This document shows, in pieces, positions 55,979 through 64,000 of a stretch of 64,000 nt of DNA. Numbering within the stretch: the stretch's first letter is position 1; every line of letters begins with the position of its first letter. The DNA comes from an uncultured Clostridium sp. (GTDB lineage: Bacteria; Bacillota; Clostridia; TANB77; CAG-508), in contig CANOVB010000003.1 in NCBI GenBank assembly GCA_947570695.1, positions 62,001 through 126,000 on the forward strand, read 5' to 3'. Under the pieces are notes generated by a model. The model did not search any database, had not been told where the DNA came from, and was given only the letters and a program-made list of their open reading frames with translations. The translations under genes and the position numbers were made by a program.

Positions 55979-58096
55979 TTATTTTTCTTCTTCATCAGAA
56001 TATAAATCTTTTCTAGTTAAATTTATTCTACCTTGATCATCAATTTCATAAACTTTTACAGTTACTTCATCTCCAATTTTGAAAACATCTTCTACTTTAT
56101 TTACTCTTTCTTTTGAGATTTTTGAAATATGAAGTAGTCCTTCTTTTCCGCCACCTAAATCTATAAATGCTCCAAAAGTTGCTATTCTTGTAACTTTACC
56201 TGTATATATTCCATCTAGTTCTATGTCCCTAGTTATTTCATCAATAATATTTTGAGCTTTTCTTGCAGCTTCTATATCATCTGAATAAATAAATACAGAA
56301 CCATCTTCTTCAATATCAATTTTAACGCCGGTTTCTTCAATAATTTTATTAATAACTTTTCCTCCAGAACCAATAACATCTTTAATTTTTTCTGGATTTA
56401 TTTTCATATTAATAATTTTTGGTGCATATTTAGAAATTTCTTCTCTTGGTTTAGCAATTTGAGGTGCCATAATATCATCTAAAATATATGCTCTTGCTTT
56501 TGCAGTTCTTTCAAAAGCTTCTGCAATTATTTCATAACTTAATCCATCCACCTTTATATCAACTTGTATAGCTGTAATTCCGTCTTTTGTACCACCTACT
56601 TTAAAATCCATATCTCCAAAGAAATCTTCAATACCTTGAATATCTGTTATAACAACATATTTGCTAGGATCATTTTCATCTGTAATTAATCCTGTTGAAA
56701 TACCTGCAACTGGTTTTTTTATTGGAACACCTGCATCCATTAATGCAAGTGTTGAAGCACAAATACTTCCTTGAGATGTTGAGCCATTTGAACTTAAAAT
56801 TTCAGATACAACTCTAATTGCATATGGGAATTCTTCTACTGATGGTAATACTGGAACTAAAGCTTTTTCAGCTAATGCTCCATGTCCAATTTCTCTTCTT
56901 CCTGGTCCTCTTGATGACTTTGCTTCACCAACACTATATCCTGGGAAATTATATTGATGCATATATCTTTTTGATTCTTCATTATCTAATCCATCTAGCA
57001 TTTGTTCTTCACTCTTCATTCCAAGAGTTACTATTGACATTACTTGTGTTCTACCTCTATTAAATAAGCTACTGCCATGTACTCTAGGAATTAATCCGAC
57101 TTCACAAGATAGTGGTCTTATATCATAAATTCCTCTACCATCAACTCTTTTACCTTCTTCTAATATTAATTTTCTAACAGTTTTCTTCTCTAATTTATAT
57201 AAAGCATCTGCTATAGCTTTGTTATCTTCTTCTAATTTTTCTTCTCCATACTTTTCGCCATACCAAGCCTTTACATCTTCTGTAAGCTTGTCTATTTTTT
57301 CATCTCTTTCTGGTTTATCTGGTGTTTGAACATCTTGTTTCATTCTTTCAGAAAATTCACTTGCAATAATGTCATAAACTTCTTCAGTTACAGCAAAAGA
57401 TGTATATTCAAATTTTGGTTTTCCTATTTCATCTTTAATTTTTTGTATAAATTCACAAACTTTTTTTATTTCAACATGTGCTGTTTTTATTGCTTCTAGC
57501 ATTGTAGCATCTGGTATTTCATCTGCTCCTGCTTCAATCATAGCAATTTTATCAGCTGTTCCTGCAACTGTTAATGTTAATCTACTATTTTCTCTTTCTG
57601 CTTCTGTTGGATTAATAACAACTTTATCATTAACATATCCAACTGCAACTGCTGCTGTAGGTCCTCCAAAAGGTATATCTGATATTGATAATGCTGCAGA
57701 TGTACCAATCATACTACACACCTCTGGTGAACAATCTTGTTCTACTGATAAAACTAAGCAGCTAACAACAACATCATTTCTAAAATCTTTTGGAAATAAA
57801 GGTCTTATTGGTCTGTCTATTGCTCTTGCTGTTAAAATTGCCTTATCTGTAGGTTTTCCTTCTCTTTTTGTAAATCCTCCTGGAATTTTTCCGACTGCAT
57901 ATAGTCTTTCTTCATAATCTACTGATAATGGAAAAAAGTCTATTCCATCTTTTGGCTCTTTTGAAGCTGTAACATTTACAAGTACTGTAGTTTCTCCATA
58001 TTTTACAAGTACACTTCCATTGGCTAGCCCTGCCATTTTTCCTGTTTCTATTGTAAGATTTCTTCCAGCTAAATCCATACTATAAGATTTAAACAT
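55979..58096 (-). CDS. pnp: Polyribonucleotide nucleotidyltransferase (PNPase)
   Basis: 705 residues. Two RNase PH-like domains (TDKAILTARAIDRPIRPLFPKDFRNDV; second, YNFPGYSVGEAKSSRGPGRREIGHG), KH domain (IGSGGKVINKIIEETGVKIDI) and S1 domain (GIYTGKVTRIATFGAFIDLGGGKEGLLHISKI). It degrades RNA 3' to 5' by phosphorolysis. rpsO lies upstream, the classic rpsO-pnp order, but a long gap with tandem repeats separates them. The ATG has SD GGGAGG. Confidence 0.97.
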   Translation of the reverse strand: MFKSYSMDLAGRNLTIETGKMAGLANGSVLVKYGETTVLVNVTASKEPKDGIDFFPLSVDYEERLYAVGKIPGGFTKREGKPTDKAILTARAIDRPIRPLFPKDFRNDVVVSCLVLSVEQDCSPEVCSMIGTSAALSISDIPFGGPTAAVAVGYVNDKVVINPTEAERENSRLTLTVAGTADKIAMIEAGADEIPDATMLEAIKTAHVEIKKVCEFIQKIKDEIGKPKFEYTSFAVTEEVYDIIASEFSERMKQDVQTPDKPERDEKIDKLTEDVKAWYGEKYGEEKLEEDNKAIADALYKLEKKTVRKLILEEGKRVDGRGIYDIRPLSCEVGLIPRVHGSSLFNRGRTQVMSIVTLGMKSEEQMLDGLDNEESKRYMHQYNFPGYSVGEAKSSRGPGRREIGHGALAEKALVPVLPSVEEFPYAIRVVSEILSSNGSTSQGSICASTLALMDAGVPIKKPVAGISTGLITDENDPSKYVVITDIQGIEDFFGDMDFKVGGTKDGITAIQVDIKVDGLSYEIIAEAFERTAKARAYILDDIMAPQIAKPREEISKYAPKIINMKINPEKIKDVIGSGGKVINKIIEETGVKIDIEEDGSVFIYSDDIEAARKAQNIIDEITRDIELDGIYTGKVTRIATFGAFIDLGGGKEGLLHISKISKERVNKVEDVFKIGDEVTVKVYEIDDQGRINLTRKDLYSDEEEK

Positions 58097-58118
58097 TTTT
58101 TACATTCCTCCCTATACT

Positions 58119-58288
58119 CGCTTCGCTCGTACCACATCTAAAAAATTTTTCAAATTTTTCATATGTGAAATCTGAAAGCTTTTTTATCGCTTCGCTCGTA
58201 CCACATCTAAAAAATTTTTCAAATTTTTCATATGTGAAATCTGAAAGCTTTTTTATCGCTTCGCTCGTACCACATCTAAAAAATTTTT
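58119..58288 (-). repeat. 69-bp tandem repeat in the pnp leader
   Basis: Two exact 69-bp units (58119-58187, 58188-58256) and a 32-nt partial third copy. Each starts with CGCTTCGCTCG. Because 69 is a multiple of three, the minus strand stays open and spells a 23-residue repeat (RCGTSEAIKKLSDFTYEKFE), but no SD supports translation. It ends about 20 nt from the pnp start. Confidence 0.95.
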
Positions 58289-58300
58289 TCTGCAATATGA

Positions 58301-58684
58301 TGCATAAAGCTTACTGAAAATTTATTTGAAATGTAACCTCTATAATATATTATTTAACCTATATTTTAATTTATACAATTCATTATACTTGAAATTTTTT
58401 AATAATATATTATACAAGCTACTCTTCAAATAAATAGACATATACATTGTACTATAAGTAATTTCAAAAAGCAACAAAAATTTATAAATATTATGTAAAG
58501 CATAAGTTGATTATATTTTAATAAATTTAGAATTTATAAAAGATTTTAAAATTAAGTTATAAACTTAATTTTATATGTAAAAATCGATTTAAAAATTATT
58601 TTTTATGTAATATTTATAAAACAAATGTAGAGCACTTTTCTATAAAATAAAAAGAGGCTAATAAATATTAGCCCCATTTTTATT
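58301..58684. other. A+T-rich interval between the pnp repeats and rpsO
   Basis: 384 nt. No ORF with SD is seen. It contains the rpsO terminator and a second hairpin (AAAATTAAGTT-ATA-AACTTAATTTT, 58548-58572); otherwise nothing recognisable. Confidence 0.6.
58650..58675 (-). terminator. Terminator of rpsO
   Basis: On the minus strand GGGGCTAATA-TT-TATTAGCCTC is followed by TTTTTATTTT, about 10 nt past the stop. It uncouples rpsO from pnp. Confidence 0.85.
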
Positions 58685-58954
58685 TTATTTTCTTAAAGAT
58701 AATTTTTTAACTATTTCTCTATATCTATTAATATCTTTTTTAGCTAAATAGTTTAATAAATTCCTTCTTTTTCCTATCATTTTTAATAATCCTCTTCTTG
58801 AGTGATTATCTTTTTGATGAACTTTTAAATGTTCTGTTAATTCTGAAATTCTTTCTGTTAAAAGAGCTATTTGAACTTCTGGTGAACCAGTATCATTCTC
58901 CTCTCTTTTATGTGTACTAATAATTTCTTGTTTTCTTTCCTTTGTCATTTTCAT
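58685..58954 (-). CDS. rpsO: 30S ribosomal protein S15
   Basis: 89 residues, the standard length. Signatures [51 protein letters not shown]. It binds 16S rRNA in the platform. SD AGGAGG precedes the ATG. Confidence 0.98.
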   Translation of the reverse strand: MKMTKERKQEIISTHKREENDTGSPEVQIALLTERISELTEHLKVHQKDNHSRRGLLKMIGKRRNLLNYLAKKDINRYREIVKKLSLRK

Positions 58955-59147
58955 TTTCCTCCTATTTTTTTATATTTGCCATTATCTGAGTATAAAGTAG
59001 GTTTTTCCTTTAAACTAAGAACATGGTATTAAGCAAAATTATTTTACAACATTTTCATAAAAAAATCAAGCTTTTTATAGTTTTTACTATAATTTTTTAA
59101 TAATTAATACTCTTTAATTTTTAAAAACAGTTTTAAAATTATACATT

Positions 59148-59783
59148 TTAAACTTCCTTTTTTACTTCTTTTTTATTTATATAAACTAATAACTCTACTA
59201 CTGCAACTAGCATCATTAAATTAATCATAACTGGTGATAATGGTAATCTTACAATCGCTATTATACTAGCCAATAATGCTTCTGTTAAAATAATAACTAC
59301 TGCTATTGTTCCTAATAATTCTACAATATTACTTTTTCTAAATCTTATAATTAGATACACTATTATTAATACTGCAGATAAAATAACTGGTTTAAAATAT
59401 GGTTTTATTAAATCTCTTATTCTTATATTTGATATAGTTCTAGTTGTTATTCCTTCAAGAGTAAATTCAGTTCCATATTTCTCATTTATTTTATTTATTA
59501 ATTGTTCTTTTTCTTCATTAGTTATTGATTCTACACTTATATTTACTGAATCATTAAAAAGTTCCATTTCTTTTAAAACTACTTCTTTACCATTAAATAC
59601 TTCTTTACATATTTGTTTAATATCTTTTAAATCAACATCTTTTCCAATAAGAAAACTTACATTTTCATGTTGTTGATAAATTAAAGAAACATTAAATCCT
59701 TTAAATGCTACAACAATTATTCCTGCTATAATTAAAAGAATTAAACCTAATAATATTATTTTTTTATTTCCATCTAATTTCAT
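59148..59783 (-). CDS. secF: SecF-like protein-export membrane protein, short form
   Basis: 211 residues from the ATG at 59783, which has GAGGAG. TM1 (about 8-28), a periplasmic domain with the GKEVVLKEM and YGTEFTLEGITTRTIS phrases, then three or four helices (about 125-205). Typical SecF is near 300 residues with six helices, so the C-terminal two helices appear missing. SecDF use the proton gradient to finish protein translocation. It lies 37 nt downstream of secD. Confidence 0.72.
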   Translation of the reverse strand: MKLDGNKKIILLGLILLIIAGIIVVAFKGFNVSLIYQQHENVSFLIGKDVDLKDIKQICKEVFNGKEVVLKEMELFNDSVNISVESITNEEKEQLINKINEKYGTEFTLEGITTRTISNIRIRDLIKPYFKPVILSAVLIIVYLIIRFRKSNIVELLGTIAVVIILTEALLASIIAIVRLPLSPVMINLMMLVAVVELLVYINKKEVKKEV

Positions 59784-59820
59784 TATTTTTCTCCTCTTCA
59801 TATTTTATAATACTTATAGA

Positions 59821-61239
59821 TTATTTGCTTTGAATTGCTCCTAATCCAAGTATTACTAAAGAATTATATAATGCTTGTACTAGTAATCCCCAGAATAAAA
59901 CCATTCCAACACTATTTATTATACTAGCAGACATAAATGTAAATATTATTGCAATTATACATACTGGTATAATTGTAAGATATAGTTCTTTCATACTTTT
60001 TAAAAATTCTTTACTAATAATTGATGTTTCATTTAATTCTTTCACAAATTTTATTATAAACACATAGTTAATTGCTACCATAGAAATAAATGCTATTAAT
60101 GAGTTTATTGTTACTTTAACATTTACAAATCTAATTACTAGTGTTAATACTGCAATATATCCAACTGCTACTATTGATGCCTTTAATCCTTTTTGTTTAT
60201 ATTTTATTATCATATATACTGAAATTGCTAATATTACTATTGCAAAGATTATTTCTGCTACTAGTATTGTGTTTTCTGTTATTGAAGATTTTATATAATT
60301 ATCTGAACTTAAATTATATTGTAAAGGCATTGCACCTTCATTTATCACATCTGCAATTCTTTCAACACTTTTCGCAGCTTCTCTAAATGTATTATAATCT
60401 TCTATAGGTTGTCCCATTGGTACTTGAATTTCTCCATTCACCACTTCTTCACCAAAATAAGTAGTAATCATCTCTTGTCCATCTAGATTTATAGTTATAT
60501 ATTTTATTGTTTCTGTTCCAGTTTCATTTGTAGTAGATGTATATTCTTTACTTATTTCTTTTAATTTTTCTGTTCCTTCTTTATCTAATTTTAATTGTAA
60601 ATATGCTTGATATCCTCCACCTGTTGCAGAAGATGTTAAAGCTTGAGCTCTTGCAATATTTGAATTATCCATTAGTCTTATTCCTGTTTGATGATCTATT
60701 ATTTCAATTTTTCCTACAGTCGTAACTAAATATGATTCCATTTCTATATTATTATCATTTGGTAATTCTACAATTAATTCTCCTGTAATTGAATCTAATC
60801 TAATATTATATTCATATCCTGATATTTTTTCTAATCTTTTTTGAATTATTTTTTTAGATTTTTCAAAATTCTCAATATTTATATCTTCATCATTATTTAC
60901 TTTTATTACTCTAGTTTCTCTTGTATATCCTTCTATGTCTTTGCTTACTTCTTGTTCTTTATTTTCTTCATTATTGGCATTTTCTGACTCTTCTTTTGCC
61001 ACTTCTCCTGCTATATTACCTTGACTATCTATATAAATTTCTTTCTCTTCTTCATTTGTGTTTAACACAAAATGAAGTTCTCTTTCTCCATCTAATTCCA
61101 TTCCATAATCAAAATCTTTCAAAGCATTATTCCATATACCTTTCTTTTTTACATATACTCCACCAAATGCTACTACTGAAATTAAAACTATAACTAATAA
61201 TACTGTTATTGTTTTAATCTTTTTTAAATTCTTTTCCAA
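59821..61239 (-). CDS. secD: SecD-like protein-export membrane protein, divergent
   Basis: 472 residues. TM1 (about 9-27), an Asn/Glu-rich insert (about 80-105), P1-like domain (NFEKSKKIIQKRLEKISGYEYNI, TGELIVELPND, VGKIEIIDHQTG, AQALTSSATGGGYQAYLQLKLDKEG), and five or six helices (about 325-470). The usual first-loop GLDLxGG is replaced by GMELDGE. With the short SecF, this is a reduced SecDF. Confidence 0.82.
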   Translation of the reverse strand: MEKNLKKIKTITVLLVIVLISVVAFGGVYVKKKGIWNNALKDFDYGMELDGERELHFVLNTNEEEKEIYIDSQGNIAGEVAKEESENANNEENKEQEVSKDIEGYTRETRVIKVNNDEDINIENFEKSKKIIQKRLEKISGYEYNIRLDSITGELIVELPNDNNIEMESYLVTTVGKIEIIDHQTGIRLMDNSNIARAQALTSSATGGGYQAYLQLKLDKEGTEKLKEISKEYTSTTNETGTETIKYITINLDGQEMITTYFGEEVVNGEIQVPMGQPIEDYNTFREAAKSVERIADVINEGAMPLQYNLSSDNYIKSSITENTILVAEIIFAIVILAISVYMIIKYKQKGLKASIVAVGYIAVLTLVIRFVNVKVTINSLIAFISMVAINYVFIIKFVKELNETSIISKEFLKSMKELYLTIIPVCIIAIIFTFMSASIINSVGMVLFWGLLVQALYNSLVILGLGAIQSK

Positions 61240-61251
61240 AATAATTACCTC

Positions 61252-61911
61252 CTATAATAAGTTTGTATCATTTATTATTAATTCAAACCATAACCCTAAA
61301 TATTTTGCCGCTCTTTTACTCATTTTGGTTCTGTCCATAAATATCTCAAAATAATCAATAACTGGACATATTTTAGTATCTATGTTTAAATTTAAAATTA
61401 TTTTTCTTTCCTCTGTATCTACTTTTAATTCTGAATGTGTAACTGCATAATTTACTTCATCATGCTTATCAAATAAACTTCTATCTTTTTTAGAAACTCT
61501 ACTTCTATGAGCATCTGATTTATCTGCTAAAATTAATGCTGCTGATATATCACTTACTGGCGTTCCTGTTAATTCATCATGATTTCCAATAGCCATCATT
61601 ATTTCTGTTCTATCTGATACATTCATTTCCATATCTTTTAATATGCTATATGCAAGTATTGCTCCAGTATGAGCATGATCTACTCTGTTTACTGAATTTC
61701 CTATATCATGCATATAACCTGCAATTTTAGCAAGTTCAATCCTATGTTCATCATATCCTAAGTTTTTTAATACTTCTGCTGCTCTTTCAGCTACTACAGT
61801 AACATGTCTTGCTGAATGTTCTGTATAACCCAGCACATCTAATTGCTTTTGAGCATTTTTTATAAGTTCTTTTACTTCAATGTTATTTACAACATCCTCA
61901 TAAGTTACCAT
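61252..61911 (-). CDS. HD-domain phosphohydrolase
   Basis: 219 residues. HD motif: HSARHVTVVAERA (His), GYMHDIGNS (His-Asp), and downstream H in NHDE and D in LADKSDAHRSR. The family hydrolyses phosphate esters or cyclic nucleotides; the substrate is unknown. It precedes secD by 12 nt; the same order HD-SecD-SecF is seen in other clostridia. Confidence 0.85.
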   Translation of the reverse strand: MVTYEDVVNNIEVKELIKNAQKQLDVLGYTEHSARHVTVVAERAAEVLKNLGYDEHRIELAKIAGYMHDIGNSVNRVDHAHTGAILAYSILKDMEMNVSDRTEIMMAIGNHDELTGTPVSDISAALILADKSDAHRSRVSKKDRSLFDKHDEVNYAVTHSELKVDTEERKIILNLNIDTKICPVIDYFEIFMDRTKMSKRAAKYLGLWFELIINDTNLL

Positions 61912-61995
61912 AATTCCTCCTTCGTATTTTAATATATATTTTCTTGTAAATTGTATATTAAATATAAAAAAATATCAACACATTTTGTAATTTAT

Positions 61996-62346
61996 TTAAA
62001 AATTAACTCCAAGAATTCCTCCTATTGCTCCTCCTAATATTCCCAAAATTATCATTATTATTGAATTTAAAGTAAAAGAAAAATTTAAATTAATTAAACT
62101 TGATATTATGTATAGAATAACCATATAAATTAATCCAAGTAAGCTCCCATATATTATTCCTTTTTCTTTTTTCTCTTTTGATACTCTAAAAGCTCCTAGC
62201 ATAAGTGAAAAAGTAACTATTGCTATTGTTAATGGATTTATAAATTTTTCACTTAATGTAGTTTCACTAACTAATATAGATAGAATTAACATCAATATTA
62301 ATGATAATAATACTGAAATAATAAGTTCTTTAATAATTTTCTTCAT
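61996..62346 (-). CDS. TIGR04086-type small membrane protein
   Basis: 116 residues from the ATG at 62346 with GGAGG. Four hydrophobic helices, with LMLGAFRVSKEKKEKGIIYGSLLG in the middle and GILGGAIGGILG at the end, the TIGR04086 (YrzE-like) pattern. This family usually sits beside secD and sporulation/quality-control genes in clostridia; function unknown. Confidence 0.75.
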   Translation of the reverse strand: MKKIIKELIISVLLSLILMLILSILVSETTLSEKFINPLTIAIVTFSLMLGAFRVSKEKKEKGIIYGSLLGLIYMVILYIISSLINLNFSFTLNSIIMIILGILGGAIGGILGVNF

Positions 62347-62425
62347 AAAAATTCCTCCAAATAAAAAGATTTCTATAACATTATATTTATAGAAATCCTT
62401 TTTATTCATAGTTTATTTTTACTTT

Positions 62426-63949
62426 TTAGTTTAGTTCTATTGTACTATTATTAATAGTATTATCAACTGTATTAGTATTTATACTATTTTCAGTTTCTTT
62501 ATTGTTTTTCTTTTCTGTTATTACATTTCCTTCTTCATCAACATTATTTAATAGATTATCGCGTAAAAGCTCTTTTAAATCCATTTGAATTCCATTAAAA
62601 TCGACATAGTATGTTGTTTTTCCTGATTTTGTAATTGAGTATATCTTTGAATAAGAACATGGCAATATTAGTTCTTCTCTATTTACATCAAAAATTCCAT
62701 AAAAATCATTTAAATTTACAACTATACCGTTTATTCCAACAGATGAAGGTATTAATAATGTACTTTCTTCATTCCCTGAAGATTTTGATGCTGTTGACTT
62801 ATACCCTAAATCATCATAGTTAAGTGGTAAGACTAAATCTCCTTCTATATTATATAATCCATATTTTCCTGACTTTTCTACAGGTATAACTTTTCCAAAT
62901 AGCAATTTTTCATTTTCAACTGGTTCTACAGTATAATCTGAAGTATCAAAACCTATTTCATCATTTTCTGCATAAATTATAGCTTTTCCTTTTCTATTTA
63001 AAACACCATATTCGCTATCTTTTTTTACTAAATATAATTGATTTTCATCATCTAATAATGAAATATCTTCATATTCTGAAGGACTTATTATTGTACTTCC
63101 ATCTTCTCCTAAAATTCCCATTGTACCGTTTGCAACAGTTATATAATATTCTCTTACATTTTGTGCAAATTTAATATCATCATATTTTATACTTATTATT
63201 TCTTTTCCATCTCTTAATGAAATTACACCATACTCTTGTTTAGCTCTAGCATCCGCTCCATTTCCTACTATTGCATATCCATAAAGCAAAGCTCTTAAAT
63301 TTTCATAATATCCACTAACTTGCTTATATCCTAATCTCCCAATCGTTTTTTGTGCATCCATTACTATTGAAGGAAAACTTACAAATTTCTTTCTGTATTG
63401 CTGCCAATCTATAGCGACATTAAACATTTCTGGGACATTTTCTAAAGGGGCATATAGACTTCCATCAATAAATTTTATTGGATTTTCTACTTTAAAAGTT
63501 TCACAATATCCATTATCTGATTTTAAAGACACATCTAATTGTCCTATAGTAGCTTTACCAGTTAGTTCAAGATATTTCTCATATCCTGAAGCTTCTGCTG
63601 TTACTGCAACTATTTCAAAATCATTTTGCATATATCCACTATCTTCATTTTCATTATATTTTCCGTATTCGCCTTTTGTATATGTATATCCTAATATAGA
63701 ACTTATCTCTTTTAAATTAATATAGGTTTTTCCTTCTAATTCTTTATATAAATCTTTTGGTGCATTAATTTGTTTTCCATCTAAGAAGAACTTTTCTGTT
63801 ATTGAATCTTGATAATTAATGAAAAAAATCATACCAATCAAAAAAACTAGCAAAACACCACATAGAATTATTGATATCATAACTCCTCTTCTATGTCTAA
63901 CATTTTTTTCAATTTCGTCTTTAAATGAGTCGCTTTGTTCTAAATTCAT
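62426..63949 (-). CDS. Single-pass membrane protein with copper-amine-oxidase-like and WG-repeat segments
   Basis: 507 residues. Membrane helix about 24-44. The region 50-200 (DGKQINAPKDLYKELEGKTYINLKEISSILGY ... FIDGSLYAPLENVPEMF) resembles the beta-rich copper-amine-oxidase N-terminal domain used as a wall-binding stalk in clostridia. WG repeats follow (QEYGVISLRDGKEIISIKYDDI, SEYGVLNRKGKAII, GKYGLYNIEGDLVLPLNYDD). Asn/Thr-rich tail. Extracellular, function unknown. Possibly in an operon with the downstream small membrane protein. Confidence 0.78.
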   Translation of the reverse strand: MNLEQSDSFKDEIEKNVRHRRGVMISIILCGVLLVFLIGMIFFINYQDSITEKFFLDGKQINAPKDLYKELEGKTYINLKEISSILGYTYTKGEYGKYNENEDSGYMQNDFEIVAVTAEASGYEKYLELTGKATIGQLDVSLKSDNGYCETFKVENPIKFIDGSLYAPLENVPEMFNVAIDWQQYRKKFVSFPSIVMDAQKTIGRLGYKQVSGYYENLRALLYGYAIVGNGADARAKQEYGVISLRDGKEIISIKYDDIKFAQNVREYYITVANGTMGILGEDGSTIISPSEYEDISLLDDENQLYLVKKDSEYGVLNRKGKAIIYAENDEIGFDTSDYTVEPVENEKLLFGKVIPVEKSGKYGLYNIEGDLVLPLNYDDLGYKSTASKSSGNEESTLLIPSSVGINGIVVNLNDFYGIFDVNREELILPCSYSKIYSITKSGKTTYYVDFNGIQMDLKELLRDNLLNNVDEEGNVITEKKNNKETENSINTNTVDNTINNSTIELN

Positions 63950-63961
63950 AATACTTTCCCC

Positions 63962-64000
63962 CTATTTATCTTCTTCTGTAGCATAACCATATTTTTTATA
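63962..64000 (-). CDS. C-terminal end of an upstream gene (cut by window edge)
   Basis: Twelve codons and a TAG stop are seen (YKKYGYATEEDK), open to the window edge. The stop is 12 nt before the 62426 gene's start, with the SD run GGGGG between, so it is probably the previous operon gene. Too short to identify. Confidence 0.4.
   Translation of the reverse strand, partial: YKKYGYATEEDK

Noticed and set aside
58089..58295. 68-residue ORF made of repeated RCGTSEAIKKLSDF units
   Set aside because: It is open only because the tandem repeat is 69 bp, a multiple of three. The start is a TTG without SD and it runs into the pnp start. Reported as a repeat, not a gene.

Overview
The window is very A+T-rich, and its genes sit mostly on the minus strand. 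It carries a Bacillota-style (low-G+C Gram-positive) gene set: a clostridial acc/fab fatty-acid cluster, RNase Y, YvcK, the sporulation sigma factor SigH, a 25-residue SpoVM-like peptide next to rpmB, a class A penicillin-binding protein, a sortase and a cohesin/dockerin protein. I infer a spore-forming anaerobic member of Clostridia, possibly an uncultured gut lineage; the species cannot be named from the sequence.

Layout. 1-3.5 kb: surface-anchored proteins, then rpmB convergent with a two-gene spoVM operon. 3.5-7.5 kb: a membrane protein, an AlkD-like glycosylase, a patatin lipase and a nitronate monooxygenase/FabK-like flavoenzyme. 7.6-16.8 kb: the fatty-acid operon, in transcription order fabH (frameshifted)-fabD-fabG-fabF-accB-fabZ-accC-accD-accA-fabI, with no acpP in it. 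17-24 kb: a secreted cohesin/dockerin protein, a large membrane-anchored unknown, a PBP1-type enzyme, a 33-residue orphan peptide, a family 2 glycosyltransferase and a microsatellite-containing small ORF. 24.2-26.7 kb: a HerA/VirD4-like ATPase coupled to a protein with cysteines at exact nine-residue intervals. This pair is the best candidate here for an undescribed system. 26.8-36.4 kb: AraC regulator, cyclophilin, sortase, smpB, fructose-bisphosphate aldolase, a DUF1540-like protein, a WG-repeat protein, thymidylate kinase, metG and an unknown coiled-coil protein. 36.7-41.4 kb: a Wzz/tyrosine-kinase fusion with a long unrecognised C-terminal part, a G+C-rich foreign-looking gene with its own strong promoter, and a small LPYAG-bearing surface protein. 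41.5-45.1 kb: ychF, tRNA-Thr, sigH and rny. 45.4-55.5 kb: ATP-grasp, ABC transporter, biotin ligase, glycogen debranching enzyme, yvcK, murB and a processive glycosyltransferase. 55.8-64 kb: a second G+C-rich small gene, then pnp, rpsO, a reduced secD/secF pair, an HD hydrolase, a TIGR04086-like membrane protein and another WG-repeat protein.

How the genes work together. Biotin ligase (48.9-49.5 kb) would charge AccB in the fatty-acid operon. The sortase at 28 kb is the natural candidate to anchor the LPYAG protein at 41 kb. MurB, YvcK, the PBP and the glycosyltransferases serve the envelope. SigH and SpoVM point to sporulation. RNase Y, PNPase and S15 form the usual RNA-turnover and translation neighbourhood.

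Method limits: all calls come from reading the sequence and translated frames. No database search or folding calculation was run. Several starts were moved from the longest frame to the start codon with the better Shine-Dalgarno (SD) sequence.
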